Of a stretch of 64,000 nt of DNA, positions 10,116 to 21,934 are shown in pieces (positions within the stretch are counted from its first letter, which is position 1; every line of letters starts with the position of its first letter). A model generated the notes under the pieces. That model saw only the letters and a list, made by a program, of their open reading frames with translations, did no database searches and was not told where the DNA came from. The stretch spans positions 130,293,655 through 130,357,654 of the forward strand of contig NC_133324.1 in assembly GCF_042186555.1 (NCBI RefSeq), in the 5' to 3' direction. This DNA comes from Aquarana catesbeiana (Eukaryota; Chordata; Amphibia; Anura; Ranidae). Both the position numbers and the translations under genes were made by a program.

Positions 10116-11039
10116 AACATCAATCCAATCAAAAGACCAACCCACCTGATAGATAGCATGTAAGTAGTGTGGCACCCGGAGATCAAAGGCAGAATTCAAA
10201 ACACAGCCATGTTCCAAGGATAAAGGCAGGCAAACTTGTTTGTAAAAAGCGATGTTCGGTGGCCAGCAACAGGTCCTTTACAGCCATTGTGCTAAAGAAA
10301 CAGGTGCAATGAGTACATGTAAAGATATGGGCCGTAAGTCCACATCATAAATAATGACTACAAAACGTGACAATAACAGCAAGTGCCAAGCAGCTTCCTG
10401 TCATGAAAACACAGGTAGGGCTGGCAGTAGCTGAGTAGGTCGGTCTTACCTTTAGATGCCTGTAATATAGCCTGTTCCAGGGTGGCAGCCATCTGAATGA
10501 GGGCCGCCCTAAGCATCCTTTTAAGAGCCTCCAACCCGGCCCACGTCACCGTACCAGCTGGCGCCTGATGTCACCGTGTCTATCTCGCCCACTGCACATG
10601 CGCAACACGCACGTGACCCTTGCAAAAGAATGGCCAAAGTCCGTCAAGGGAAGGAGTGGAGGGCAAATCACAGAATGGGGGCCCACCTCCTAATGGAGAG
10701 ACGCATGTCCGCTGGGGGGGTAGTATATCGCCTCAAGCCGCTGTTGATCCCATGGAAAATCATGCCTGCCTACAAGATTTATACAAGGAAAATCAGTTTA
10801 AACAGTTAGCAAGGCGATGTGTGTGCCAAAGCAGCGACCGCAGCAATGATTGCATCCCAGTCAATGCCAAGGCACACACATATGCCAAGCAATTACACAC
10901 GTTATTGATAATAAAATCAATTTATCTCTAGTCATAATCTCACCACAAAGGATCACAAAAGGTTTTGTATGGATCTTAAAATTGTATGGATCTTAAAATT
11001 TACTTAAACCCAAATCACAATCAACAATCGTCATGATTA

Positions 11040-11125
11040 TCAAAGGTACAGGTGAATGAGATGGGGGGGGGGGGAGTGTAACGGATGGGGGGGGGGAGTG
11101 TAATGGGATGGGGGGGGGAGTGAAG
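11040..11125 (+). repeat. G-run minisatellite, about 27-bp unit
   Basis: Three copies of a unit with a run of about 9-13 G followed by AGTGTAA and a GGATG segment occupy 11059-11122. Runs this long could fold as G-quadruplexes. The repeat lies in the 3' non-coding part of the Penelope-like copy. Confidence 0.6.
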
Positions 11126-11239
11126 GAGGTAAAAAGAGAAGAGGGAAATACAGAAATAAAAACAATAGTCGAGAGGCAAAAGCCAACAGTAAACAGAAAC
11201 AAAACCAGAATAAGGAAATAAACCATTCACAATAAGGGT

Positions 11240-12060
11240 TTATATGAAAGGGCTTTATTAAGGCCCGGTGGTATGCGGGCGTTGAGTTGCTCGATCCACA
11301 TAGTTTCACATCGCTCGATCCCAATCGCCCCCCGTAGGTTTTCTGCAATAACTTCCAGGACCAGGGATTTAACAACTCCCCTCGTGCCACAGTTGGCATG
11401 TTGAGGGGGGAGAAGGTTTCCCCATTGGGAAGGATAATAGTTGTGCCTTCCTGAATCCATGGGCAACGCGGGCAGTGGCCACACCGGAAATTACCCCGGG
11501 GGACCCCCCATCACCCGTGGATTCACCCGATAATGGCTACGAAGTCTGTTCCTCATTGTGGTTGCTCTATGGAACACCAGTTTCGGATTAGGCCTTACAG
11601 ATTTGCCCAGAACATGGTGGTCTGTTAGAAGAGGCAAATGTTCTGACAATAATGTACGTAGTTGGTTGTGATGAGTGGAGAATTTGGTGACTATTTTGAC
11701 TGTTTTAGATGGTTCTACACGAGGGAGGCCATATAGCAATGGCGATCTGGTCCGTGCAAAGGCCCTATTATAGGCCTTCCTGAGATTAGCGCGGGTATAG
11801 CCCCGTGCTAAAAGGCGCTCGCGTAGAGCAGCTGCTTGGATGTAGAAATCACTGTCTTCTGTGCCGTTACGACACAGCCTTAAATATTGGGCGTACGGGA
11901 TACTGCGTATCAGGGGACGGGGATGAGAGCTGGAGGCATGGAGTAACGTCTTGCCTGCTGTGGGTTTCCGATATAGGTCCGTTGCTATTTGAGCGGTGGG
12001 GTTTTTGATGATCTTTAAATCCTATATCGCACCAGTTACCAGATGTCGGGATGCTTACTG
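11240..12060 (-). pseudogene. Penelope-like RT C-terminus, linker and deleted GIY-YIG domain
   Basis: Penelope-like elements encode a telomerase-related RT joined to a GIY-YIG endonuclease. Read on the minus strand in shifting frames, one sees an RT-end segment with HASS-like sequence (near 11900-12050). The linker LLYGLPRVEPSKTVKIVTKF (about 11735) and the HANCGTRGVV block (about 11400) follow. The domain end LNARIPPGLNKALSYKPLL lies near 11230-11290. The HANCGTRGVV block runs straight into KSLVLEVIAEN, so the catalytic first half of the GIY-YIG domain is deleted. With at least three frame changes and stops, this is a dead copy. Confidence 0.7.
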
Positions 12061-12115
12061 TTGATAATGCTTTTATTATGAGCAAGCACCAAAAGTGAAA
12101 CTTTAGTCCTCCCAC

Positions 12116-13633
12116 AACCTTACTGATGTCAAATTGATGTACATCCTAACCCTCCTTCTTTGCAGTTTAGTTTCTACTAAATAACACGTAAAGCTTTGTT
12201 TTGTTTAGAATTTCCCATATGTACACTCCTTTATGTGTATGTGTCTGTGTACTCATCATAATGTCTTTGTGTTCCTTTCAGCAGAAGACTTATTTCATTA
12301 AATAAAGCGCCAATAGAAACCAGTCATAGTTTTCTTTTATCAGATTTCAATAAGCTAAAATTGGATTTGTTGCTTTCAAATACTATACTTTTGATGACGT
12401 CTCTTCTCTTTGTGTTACATTGTTAAATAATCCTAAAAGTGTTTTCTGGCACCCTTCGTTGAAGGAAAAAATAAAATAGTAATTTCGTTATGCCTCTGTT
12501 GAAAGGTAGCTACATCTTGTCCTGTCTTTAGAAATTCGGGGTGTATTATTGCTAGTGATGACAGGCAGCTGTAAATAATAGTGTGCTTGGATATAGATAA
12601 CCTGTCACATAAAGCATTGTCATTGTATTGGGGTATTTTGGTACCCAGGACTTGGGTGCAGAAATAGTATGATATAGCCAGGTAGACTACACCGAATCAC
12701 AAGTTTTAATTTCAGTGCTAACACTCTGGGTCACAATGCAAGACAAATTGCATGATCAAGGGGCAGCAATATGCAGGGTCCCAAAACTGCAATCTGGGCA
12801 CAGCGAGGCTAAGCAGCACGGTCACAGGTTAGCATTATGGTACAGCAAAGCATAGTCCAGAGTCCCAACATTGTGACCTAGGCACAGCAATGGTAAGAAA
12901 CAGAAATGCAGGATAGAAATTTGGCATAGAAGGAGCACAACACATGGATTTACAAACTTATATGGTAGGTGTGCAAGTTTAAAACTGTGTTGGCTTGGCG
13001 GAGGAGATCCAAGCAGCATCATTTGCACAGTTAAGGCCTTAGTGTGTCCTTCTGGAGAGAGATTGCTGGGTCTTGGGAGAGGTGAAAGTACAGGATGACC
13101 TGGCTGCTGCATAAGGTTCACTAGGCAGCACACAAGAGGGTGATGAAGGATGACAAGGGCAGAGCAGCACAGGGATGAGGCTTTTGGGTTTAGGTGGGAA
13201 GAGAGATTCTCTATGTACTGAGTGGGTGGAGTTGCATCGCACTTTCGCTGGTTCTGTGCCTGGGGACCTACATCCTAAAGAGGAATTATATTAATATTAA
13301 GTGACCCTGTTGCTGTAATATTATTTATTTATTTTTATATTTTTTTATTAAACCATACTCTCCTTTTCTGCTCTACAAACCCCAAGAAAAACGTGGATAT
13401 GGGCTCATCCCTTCCTATAATATTTTTCTCCCAAATGTCACATGGTTGAATTTACATGACAGCTCCCAACTGGAAAAACTTCATATAACCTTTATTAAAC
13501 CTATTAAAAATACACAAACCCACATACATGGACAATTAGACAAGCAAAAGCGATAAAAATAACTGCTACCAAGTTTCCACCCACTACAGTAAATTTTAAG
13601 GGTTGTATTGACCTTGATTTTTGTGTCACATAA
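12116..13633. other. Intronic sequence with an unclassified repeat-like block
   Basis: The stretch 12640-13270 has the texture of a decayed transposon (GGTACCCAGGACTTGG, then repeated CACAATG / GGGCACAGC / GGTCCC phrases), but I found no termini or protein signature. The rest is AT-rich with no evident function. Confidence 0.35.
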
Positions 13634-13835
13634 CACTATATTGTCAACAGTATAGGGATGCCTGCCGTTGCATGCACATGAACTTTAATGTTATCCCAGT
13701 CTTGGTCTGTAGCATTCTATATTGAGTTACCCCACCCTTTGCAGCTATAACAGCTTCAACCCTTCTGGGGAGGCTGTCCACAAGGTTTAGGAGTGTGTCT
13801 ATGTGAATGTTGGGTGGCCTTCTGGGGAATTGACA
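13634..13835 (-). mobile_element. Tc1-type transposon 3' fragment
   Basis: The minus-strand frame encodes IHIDTLLNLVDSLPRRVEAV and IAAKGG (about 13733-13812), the C-terminus of a Tc1 transposase family distinct from the one at position 1. It is followed by the 3' non-coding part and a terminal-repeat-like TATATTGTCAACAGTAT near 13637. The upstream (5') part, including all catalytic residues, is missing. Confidence 0.75.
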
Positions 13836-14382
13836 ACCACTACAGATATATTGAGGACTGTTGGGCTTTGAATGGATAAAATGTTGTAGAGAGATGTATA
13901 CACTTGTAATTGTTCCAATATAACATGTCATTGCCATGATAGATATAGTGCAATATGCATTAATAATAATGATTAAAAACGTTCCACACTGGAGAAACAA
14001 AATAAAACAGTTGAAGGTTCAAACATCCCTATCACCCCATATGTATCAGTTCATAAAGCGCGTATAGTCTCAAAACTTTTAGACACTGATGAATTATGGT
14101 AGATATTAAAATTCTTATTAGTACAGTCTCAAAGTTCAACTGTGATTGGTCCCATCAGTGAGTGGAATAGGTAGCAGGATTAAAAGCCTGACCAGTTTTG
14201 CTTCCGACTATGTCACTTTAGGACTGTGAAGCAAGTAAACTCCATTCACTGAAATAAATAGGGGAAAAAATGTGTGCCAGAAGGAGAATGAAACCTGTCA
14301 CGTGACCTGTTTGTGTTCTCTACAGCGATATGCGGAGAAAGCAACCACAGGACATTGCAGGTGCCAAACTGCACTCTGTATT
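13836..14382. other. Intronic sequence, nothing recognised
   Basis: No coding, terminal-repeat or structural signal that I can support. Confidence 0.4.
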
Positions 14383-14580
14383 TCATAAATAAAATTTACA
14401 ATACCAGCACAGTGTGAAATATGGATCTTCTGTATAAATGGGCTCTATATTGACACCAAAGACTGGCATTATACATCTTCTGCTGGCGGTAAAGGCTAAA
14501 TAAGAAAAATTGGCTGCATACCCACATCTGTCCAACAGGTTTATTGAAAGACTGCCACCAGGACTAAAACAACGGACCAA

Positions 14581-14621
14581 GGAGTGACGATGTTTCAGAC
14601 ATACATTGTGCTTCTTCAAAA
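14581..14621 (-). ncRNA. Hammerhead-like motif in the second Penelope-like copy
   Basis: On the minus strand TTGAAGA (14619-14613) is followed by a weak stem, then GAAAC (14596-14592), ATC and GTC (14588-14586). The order and spacing match the motif at 3189-3216 (CNGANGA, GAAAC, GTC). Stem II pairing is poor, so it is a decayed relative at best. Confidence 0.4.
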
Positions 14622-15223
14622 CCCAAATGAAGACTGATCTACCGAATCTCTAAGTAGAAGACACTACCACCCCACACAGGTGTAGGGTGGTGTAATCAGC
14701 TCTCCCCTTGATAAGCAAAACTAAAAACATTCTGAATGACAATACAAATACATGTGTGTAAAGCCGAAAGTAACCACATTTAAAAAACTGACATTATAGA
14801 AAATGTACATACAAAAGTGAATACAAATATATGTATCTAGGACACCAAAATACATGCGTGTCCTAAAGTGATAATAACAAATCGCAAAGAGGAGCATGTG
14901 ATATATAGTTTCCACCAAACGTCAGCACGATACGAAAAAGTAATAGGCATGAATGTACTATGTGGGGACATGTGAAAACCGCCCTGACACATATCAGTGG
15001 CAGACCTGAATATAGTAAGTACAGGGCTAAATAACAATCTAATAAAACCATATTCTAAATAGTTCCCTGAATCTGCCTAATCACAACCCTTGACATACAG
15101 ATACGTATATGTAGGTGAATAGCCAAAGGGCTCCCGGGGGACCCAAATGAACAGGAAGTTGGAGTGGGGACAGACCATATTATACATGCTACTTCTTAGT
15201 GATAAAAATGGCTTACATCCCAC

Positions 15224-15451
15224 TCAAATTTTAAGCCGGAGGGAATGCGGGTCTGGAGCAAAAAAATTAGGGAAAATACCCCCACCTCTCTTGGGAGTGC
15301 GGATCTTTTCAATAACCTGAAATTTCATAGCAGAGATATCACCAGCATTTGATTCCCTGAAATGTCTCACTACATTGGTATTTTTATTTTTCTGAACGCT
15401 ATACACATGTTCGTAAAAACGGTCCCTCAACCTTCTTGTGGTCCTACCCAC
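15224..15451 (-). pseudogene. GIY-YIG endonuclease fragment of a Penelope-like element
   Basis: The minus-strand frame contains MGRTTRRLRDRFYEHVYSV (the YVG-R-x-x-R part of the GIY-YIG fold, with the conserved Arg), then NTNVVRHFRESN and MKFQVIEKI, and a degraded end. Residues just before it read HIQYVGRTT if the frame is extended upstream. The GIY strand and the RT are missing. The domain nicks target DNA during Penelope retrotransposition. Confidence 0.75.
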
Positions 15452-15480
15452 ATATTGTATGTGTCATGAGGTAAACCAAA

Positions 15481-16077
15481 TATTTGGTGTTACAGATGTA
15501 AAAAGGTGAGATGTCAAAGTTGACATCCCCCCCCGAATATGGCTACAACACGGTTAAAGGCTAACAGTAAATCTAGAGGTTAGAAACCTAACATTTTGGC
15601 TCCATATAAAATTGAGGTTTGTGCGAACCTCTAAGGCTTTGTGTAAAAAATATGGACTTTGTAAGTTATGTTATTGATGTTCTTTTGTCATCTTGCTGTT
15701 TTTGCTTTCTGCTGGCTTAAGCCTTCCTTGCTGCTTTATCGCTGGTCTGCAAGTTAAGGTGAGTGCACAGCTTGTCATCTGTCTTCAGGCATTAGTGATA
15801 GAATTATAGTGTCTCTGTCATGATCCTTTTTATGTGCTGTATGCAGTAATTTTGTATATTGCAATAAAGGTAATGTTTTTGAATATGACAACATGATCGT
15901 AGTTGACTGTTATAGGAAATGCACCTGCTGAAATATCTCCTAATATTGCAATGATATGTATCTAAGATAGGATACAAAGTACTTTGGAAATGTATAGCAT
16001 GCTGAGCCTTTTATGCTCTGCTCAGGCAAGGTTCATACACACAGATATTTTCTCAATCCTTGTTTAATCTACACTAA
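15481..16077. other. Intronic sequence, nothing recognised
   Basis: It contains a short inverted repeat around GAGGTTAGAAACCT and GAGGTTTGTGCGAACCTC (15576-15632). No element boundary or coding signal was found. Confidence 0.4.
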
Positions 16078-16372
16078 GGCCCCATTCATACCTGAGCGTA
16101 GCGTTTTCAGGCAGAAAGTTGTGCAAATTTACTGCGATTTTGTACAGGTCAAAGGGTCACAAATGTAAAAAGCAGAAAAACGCCCAAATCTGCCTCAAAA
16201 AAAAAAGTTCCAGAACTTGTTTGAGCTTTAGGCGTTTTTGAGCTTCTGGCTTCAGGTGTTTTGGTGTGGAGATGTGAACCATCTCCATAGAGAATAATTG
16301 ATTTTTTTTCCCCTCCAGCGTTTTGTAGCTTGAGGCTTCAAGCTACAAAAATGCTCAGGTGTGAATGGGGCC
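16078..16372. mobile_element. Harbinger-like MITE
   Basis: The ends GGCCCCATTCATACCTGAGC (16078) and GCTCAGGTGTGAATGGGGCC (to 16372) are reverse complements with one or two differences. Flanking trinucleotides are TAA (16075-16077) and TCA (16373-16375), fitting the 3-bp TNA duplications of PIF/Harbinger or ISL2EU elements. It is 295 bases long and non-coding. Confidence 0.75.
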
Positions 16373-17487
16373 TCAGGGGCATATTTATAAAACAATTAAT
16401 GTGATTTTCACCAAACGTTCACAGGTGAATCCTTCAGAATCATTCAAGAAGATACAATAAATCAACAACCTACAATAAATGTTTGGTGAATGTCAAATTC
16501 ACCGCTATATAAATATGACACTAAGGTTGTGGCAAAGCAGCTTGTAGTGTATTCCCAAGTATGTTAAGGATCTTAAAAAAATGTGTGTTTTTCAAAGTAA
16601 AGGACAACTTGCCCCAAAGCTATCAGTTATGCAAGGTTTTGGGCAGGTTGAATAGTAATGTATGTGTTTATTTGCACTAACAGTCGATCTGTAAGGGCAA
16701 GCTTCCAGGAGACACTCTTTCTTCATTGGTTCAATTGCAGTACGAAGTACTGGAGGTCTAGGAAAATGCAAAATCAAAATCTGCAGTTCAGGTAACATTC
16801 TGTGAAAGGAAAAGTTGTCATGAGACTACAGAGTGCAGGGATAAGGTATTCTCCACTCTGCTCATTATAGCCTTCCTGTTGTCACCATGAGCAGCAAAAT
16901 TAAAGTTACAGTGGAATACATAAAATATGTTTTAAGGTAAACATATTGGTCTTTTGTATTTTTTAGTAAGTGTAAATTTGTTTTAAAAAAATTGCACATG
17001 TCATTGTAAAAACTCTTCAGTGCCATATCTTTACTGATTCCTGATGATCCCGCTAGTAAAATTGCTGGCACACCAATAGCCATGCAACCAGGGCACACTC
17101 CCTAATGTGAACAGACCCTTAGAGCCCAACACCAGGAAAATTGGAAAACATCCACACTTGCAGTGGAGCTTCCCACAGGCAGCAGACCAGACACAGGAAT
17201 ATCAAGCAGGAACACAGGAGCAGCAAATAACCATAGGATCAACGGACAGGTAGTAAGTAGACTTGTGTCAGCTGTGCCACCTTGCTGGTGTGTAGACAAC
17301 ACCATTGTCCCAGAAACTGCATGCTGATGGTAACCAATGCACAGAAACTCTAGACTGGCGCAAAGTCAGGCAATCTAAGTCAGCAACTGACAATTGGAAC
17401 AGGAGCGTTAGCAGAAACAAGGTCCGGGGTTCAGTTCAGCGTCGATAATAGAGGAAGCAGGTCAGAAAAATAGATTGCATTTATTTA
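16373..17487. other. Intronic sequence with an unclassified repeat flanking the CR1
   Basis: The stretch 17100-17487, together with 25196-25460 beyond the LINE, looks like one unclassified older repeat (recurring purine-rich GGCAG, CAGACCAG and GGTAGT phrases) into which the CR1 inserted. The part before 17100 shows nothing recognisable. Confidence 0.4.
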
Positions 17488-18153
17488 ATTTAATTATCCA
17501 GACATAGACTGGGCGGAGGGAACCGCGCATTCATTTAAGGCTCGCCAGTTCCTTAATGTCTTGCAGGACAATTTTATGGGTCAGATGGTAGACGCAACAA
17601 CTAGAAATAAAACATTACTGGATCTACTGATTACCAACAATACAGAAGACCTGATCACGGATGTGGAAATATGGTGCAATTTAGGTAACAGCGATCACAG
17701 GTCAATTAGTTTCAGTATAAATCACACAAATGGGAAACATAAAGGGAATACAAAGACACTTAATTTCAAAAGAGCCAACTTCCCTAAACTACAAACCTTG
17801 CTAAAAGGCATAAATTGTGATGAAATATTTGGAACAAAGAATACAGAGGAGAGAGAGGAGAGATGGGTTTGCTTTAAGAGCATATTAAATAAGGGCATTA
17901 GCCAATGTATCCCATTGGGTAATAAATTTAAAAGTGCGAACAAAAGTCCTGGATGGCTTAACTCCAATATAAAAATGCATATAAAAGCAAAGGAGAAGGC
18001 CTTCAAAAAATACAAGGTTGAGGGATCATCCTCAGCATTCAGACTTTATAAAGAATGCAACAAGAAATGTAAGGGTGCAATTAGGATGGCTAAGAGAGAA
18101 CATGAAAGACACACAGCGGAGGAGAGCAAAAAAAATCCCAAGAAATTCTTTAA
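17488..18153 (+). pseudogene. CR1 LINE, endonuclease C-terminal part (5'-truncated)
   Basis: The reading frame from about 17494 contains NYPDIDW, LLDLLITN and then GNSDHRSISF, the conserved SDH block at the end of AP-type endonucleases of CR1/L2 LINEs. A linker ending KKNPKKFF follows. The N-terminal half of the endonuclease and ORF1 are missing, which is the usual 5' truncation. The frame is interrupted at 18150-18153 by a TTAA-flanked insertion and resumes at 23394 with KYVNN in the same frame. Confidence 0.85.
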
Positions 18154-18615
18154 CCACTTGCCGACCACCTCATGCAGATATACTGCGGCAGAATGGCGCG
18201 GGCATGTAAAGTAACGTATGGGTACGTCACTTGCCTCCCGCGGGCGGGGGGTCCGATCGGACCCCCGGTGCCCGAGGCGGTCGGCTTCTGTACCTGAGCG
18301 ATCCGTGCTGAAGGGGAAGGCCATCCGTTCATGGCCACCCCCTCGCGATCGCTCCCAGCCAATGGCAATCTTCCTCTGCTGCTGTATAGTAAACAGCGGC
18401 AGAGGAAGTGATGTCTTGGCTCTGTGTTTTCCGGCGCCGAGGAGAGAAGACATCGATGTGAGTGCACAACACACATCACATACAGTAAAACACACCAGGC
18501 ACACAAGCAGTTTTTTTTTTTTTCTGATTACTGCATTGGTGTCAGTTTGTGACAGTGTGGTAGGACAGTTAGTGTTAGCCCCCTTTAGGTCTAGGGTACC
18601 CCCCTAACCCCCCCT

Positions 18616-18950
18616 AATAAAGTTTTAACCCCTTGATCATCCCCCGTCACCAGTGTCACTAAGCAATCGTTTTTCTGATCGCTGTATTAGTGTCACTGGT
18701 GACGCTAGTTAGGGAGGTAAATATATAGGTTTGCCGTCAACGTTTTATAGCGTCAGGGACCCCCATATACTACCTAATAAAGGTTTTAACCCCTTGATTG
18801 CCCCCTAGTTAACCCTTTCACCAGTGATCACCGTATAAGTGTTACGGGTGACGCTGGTTAGTTAGTTTATTTTTTATAGTGTCAGGGCACCCGCCGTTTA
18901 TTACCTAATAAAGGTTTAGCCCCCTGATCGCCCGACGGTGATATAAGTTA
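18616..18950 (+). repeat. Three diverged tandem blocks
   Basis: The phrase CCTAATAAAG followed by TTTAACCCC or TTTAGCCCC starts blocks at about 18613, 18773 and 18904. Each leads to a GTGACGCT or related GGTGA phrase, with spacing of about 130-160 bases. Confidence 0.6.
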
Positions 18951-18979
18951 GGTTTTAGGGTCAGATAGGGTCTGCATCG

Positions 18980-19614
18980 CCCCAGGCAGCGTCAGGTTAG
19001 CACCAGTACTGCTAACACCCACGCATGCACCATACACCTCCCTTAGTGGTATAGTATCTGAACGGATCAATATCTGATCCGATCAGATCTATACTAGCGT
19101 CCCCAGCAGTTTAGGTTTCCCAAAAATGCAGTGTTAGCGGGATCAGCCCAGATACCCTCCGCCCGGCCCCGCCCACCCAAGTGCAGTATCGATCGATCAC
19201 TGTCACTTAAAAAACACTAAACACACATAACTGCAGCGTTCGCAGAGTCAGGCCTGATCCCTGCGATCGCTAACAGTTTTTTTGGTAGTGTTTTGGTGAA
19301 CTGGCAAGCACCAGCCCCAGGCAGCGTCAGGTTAGTGCCTGTAGCGCTAACACCCACGCACGCACCGTACACCTCCCTTAGTGGTATAGTATCTGAACGG
19401 ATCAATATTTGATCTGATCAGATCAGCAGTTTAGGGTTCCCAAAAACGCAGTGTTGGCGGGATCAGCCCAGATACCTGCTAGCACCTGCGTTTTGCCCCT
19501 CCGATCACTGTCACTTACTAAACGCATAACTGCAGCGTTCGCAGAGTCAGGCCTGATCCCTGCGATCACTAACAGTTTTTTTGGTAGCGTTTTGGTGAAC
19601 TGGCAAGCACCAGC
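18980..19614 (+). repeat. 335-bp direct tandem duplication
   Basis: CCCCAGGCAGCGTCAGGTTA starts at 18980 and again at 19315. Both copies go on through CCTCCCTTAGTGGTATAG, TTCCCAAAAA and GCGTTCGCAGAGTCAGGCC to the phrase GAACTGGCAAGCACCAG. The second copy is slightly shorter. Confidence 0.8.
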
Positions 19615-19739
19615 GGCCTAGTACACCCCGGTCATAGTCAAACCAGCACTGCAGTAACACTTGGTGACGTGGCGAGTCCCATAAGTGCAGTTCAAGCTGG
19701 TGAGGTAGCAAGCACAAGTAGTGTCCCGCTGCCACCAAG

Positions 19740-20058
19740 AAGAAGACAAACAGGCCTATCGTGCCCATAATGCCCTTCCTGCTGCATTCGCCAATCCTAA
19801 TTGGGAACCCATCACTTCTGCAGCACCCGTACTTCCCCCATTCACATCCCCAACCAAATGCAGTCGGCTGCATGAGAGACATTTTCTTTGTCCTCCCGAG
19901 TACCCCTACCCAACGAACCCCGCCAAAAAAGATGTTGTGTCTGCAGCAAGCGCGGATATAGGCGTGACACCCGCTATTATTATACCTCCTGTCCTGACAA
20001 TCCTGGTCTTTGCATTGGTGAATGTTTTGAACGCTACCATACACTAGTTGAGTATTAG
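19740..20058 (+). pseudogene. piggyBac-type transposase C-terminal cysteine-rich domain
   Basis: The frame ending at the TAG at 20056-20058 encodes PRQKRCCVCSKRG, TRYYYTSCPDNPGLC and then GECFERYHTLVEY. This Cys-x-x-Cys ... Cys-Pro ... Cys ... Cys-Phe ... Tyr-His pattern is the C-terminal zinc-binding domain of piggyBac transposases, which binds the element's ends. Upstream, 19862-19929 continues in frame with RETFSLSSRVPLPNEP. From 19740 to 19860 similarity is scattered over frames with stops. The catalytic DDD core is absent. The fragment supports assigning the surrounding TTAA-flanked DNA to piggyBac. Confidence 0.65.
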
Positions 20059-21934
20059 CGTAGGGTACAGCATTGCACAGACTAGGCACACTTTCACAGG
20101 GTCTCCCAAGATGCCATCGCATTTTGAGAGACCCGAACCTGGAACCGGTTACAGTTATAAAAGTTACAGTTACAAAAAAAGTGTAAAAAAAAAAAAAACA
20201 AAAAAAAAATATATAAAATTAAAAAAAAACAATTGTTGTTTTATTGTTCTCTCTCTCTCTCTATTCTCTCTCTAGTGTTCTGCTCTTTTTTACTGTATTC
20301 TATTCTGCAATGTTTTATTGTTATTATGTTTTATCATGTTTGCTTTTCAGGTATGCAATTTTTTGTACTATACTGTTTACTGTGTTTTATTGTTAACCAT
20401 TTTTTTGTCTTCAGGTACGCCATTCAGCTGCAGCGCGGATTTATTTATCTTGACAGCAACAGTGTTTGCTCCCACAATATATAAAGCCGTGACTCTAGTG
20501 GAGGTGGTATATGCCGAAGCATGGAGGCAGAAGGGGCGGAGGAGCGATTTGCTCCTAACTTTTGGGGCAGATGCCCCCATGCTTTGGCATATATAAATGG
20601 TGCATGTATGCCCATCGTTAGAAGTGGGTGGATGAAGGGAGGTATTCTAATGGTGGGCATACCCACCGATCAATCTCTTTTTTTCGTTCAACCCACAGGC
20701 TGCATGAAAAAAAAAATTACAATGTATGCCCAACAAGGACCAGCAATGTACTGGTATGTTGCTGGACTTTGAGTGGTTATACCAGAATGATGCCTGCAGG
20801 TTTAGGTATCATCTTGGTATCATTCTTTTCAGCCAGCGGTCAGCTTTCATGTAAAAGCAATCCTAGCGGCTAATTAGCCTCTATACTGCTTTTACAAGCA
20901 GTGGGAGGGAATGCCCCCCCCCCCCCACCGTCTTCTATGTTTTTCTCTGGCTCTCCTGTCCCAACAGGGAACCTGAGAATGCAGCCGGTGATTCAGGCAG
21001 CTGACCATAGAGCTGATCAGAGACCAGAATGGTTCCAGTCATCTCTGAAGCTACAAGAATTTCATGACTTAGATTTCGTCGGATGTAAACAGCGCCATTG
21101 GGAAATTGGGAAAGCATTTTATCACACTGATCTTGGTGTGGTCAGATGCTTTGAGGGCAGAGGAGAGATCTAGGGTCTAATAGACCCCAATTTTTTCAAA
21201 AAAAGAGTACCTGTTACTAACTATTGCTATCATAGGGGATATTTACATTCCCTGAGATAACAATAAAAATGATTTAAAAAAAAATGAAAGGAACAGTTTA
21301 AAAATAAGATAAAAAAGCAACAAAATAATAAAGAAAAAAAAAAAAAGCACCCCTGTCCCCCCCTGCTCTCGCGCAAAGGCGAACACAACCATCGTTCTGG
21401 CGTCAAATGTAAACAGCAATTGCACCATGCATGTGAGGTATCACCGCGAAGGTCAGATTGAGGGCAGTCATTTTAGCAGTAGACCTCCTCTGTAAATCTA
21501 AAGTGGTAACCTGTAAAGGCTTTTAAAAATGTATATAGTTTTTCGCCACTGCACGTTTGTGCACAATTTTAAAGCATGTCATGTTTGGTATCCATGTACT
21601 CGGCCTAAGATCATCTTTTATTTCATCAAACATTTGGGCAATATAGTGTGTTTTAGTGCATTCAAATTTTAAAAAGTGTGTTTTTTCCCCAAAAAATGCG
21701 TTTGAAAAATTGCTGCGCAAATACTGTGTGAAAAAAAAAAAAATAAAACACCCACCATTTTAATCTGTAGGGCATTTGCTTTAAAAAAATATATAATGTT
21801 TGGGGGTTCAAAGTAATTTTTTTGCAAAAAAAAAAAAATAATTTTTTCATGTAAACAAAAAGTGTCAGAAAGGGCTTTGTCTTCAAGTGGTTAGAAGAGT
21901 GGGTGATGTGTGACATAAGCTTCTAAATGTTGTG

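Larger units (their letters stand above)
9888..12115 (-). mobile_element. Penelope-like retroelement, 5'-truncated and decayed
   Basis: On the minus strand the element runs from RT-derived sequence (12060-11830) through the linker and GIY-YIG region (11740-11240) into about 1.3 kb of 3' non-coding sequence. It ends near 9890 after an AATAAA-like tail. The 3' part holds a hammerhead-like remnant near 10084-10112. G-rich 27-base repeats at 11059-11122 lie just after the coding remnant. There are many frameshifts and stops. Confidence 0.75.
14383..15480 (-). mobile_element. Penelope-like retroelement, 3' part
   Basis: On the minus strand a GIY-YIG-type endonuclease remnant (15451-15224) is followed by about 800 bases of 3' non-coding sequence. 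That stretch includes a hammerhead-like motif at 14621-14581 and an AATAAA-bearing end near 14385. The RT is absent, so the copy is 5'-truncated. Confidence 0.75.

Noticed and set aside
13634..14000. 118-codon minus-strand frame as a host gene
   Set aside because: The recognisable portion (DTLLNLVDSLPRRVEAVIAA) is the C-terminus of a Tc1 transposase; the upstream part is unrelated intron.
17722..18015. Minus-strand frame opposite the CR1 endonuclease
   Set aside because: Shadow of the CR1 coding strand.
18046..18607. Overlapping frames of 118-152 codons on both strands
   Set aside because: They lie in the GC-rich left end of a piggyBac-type element, on both strands at once, and show no domain.
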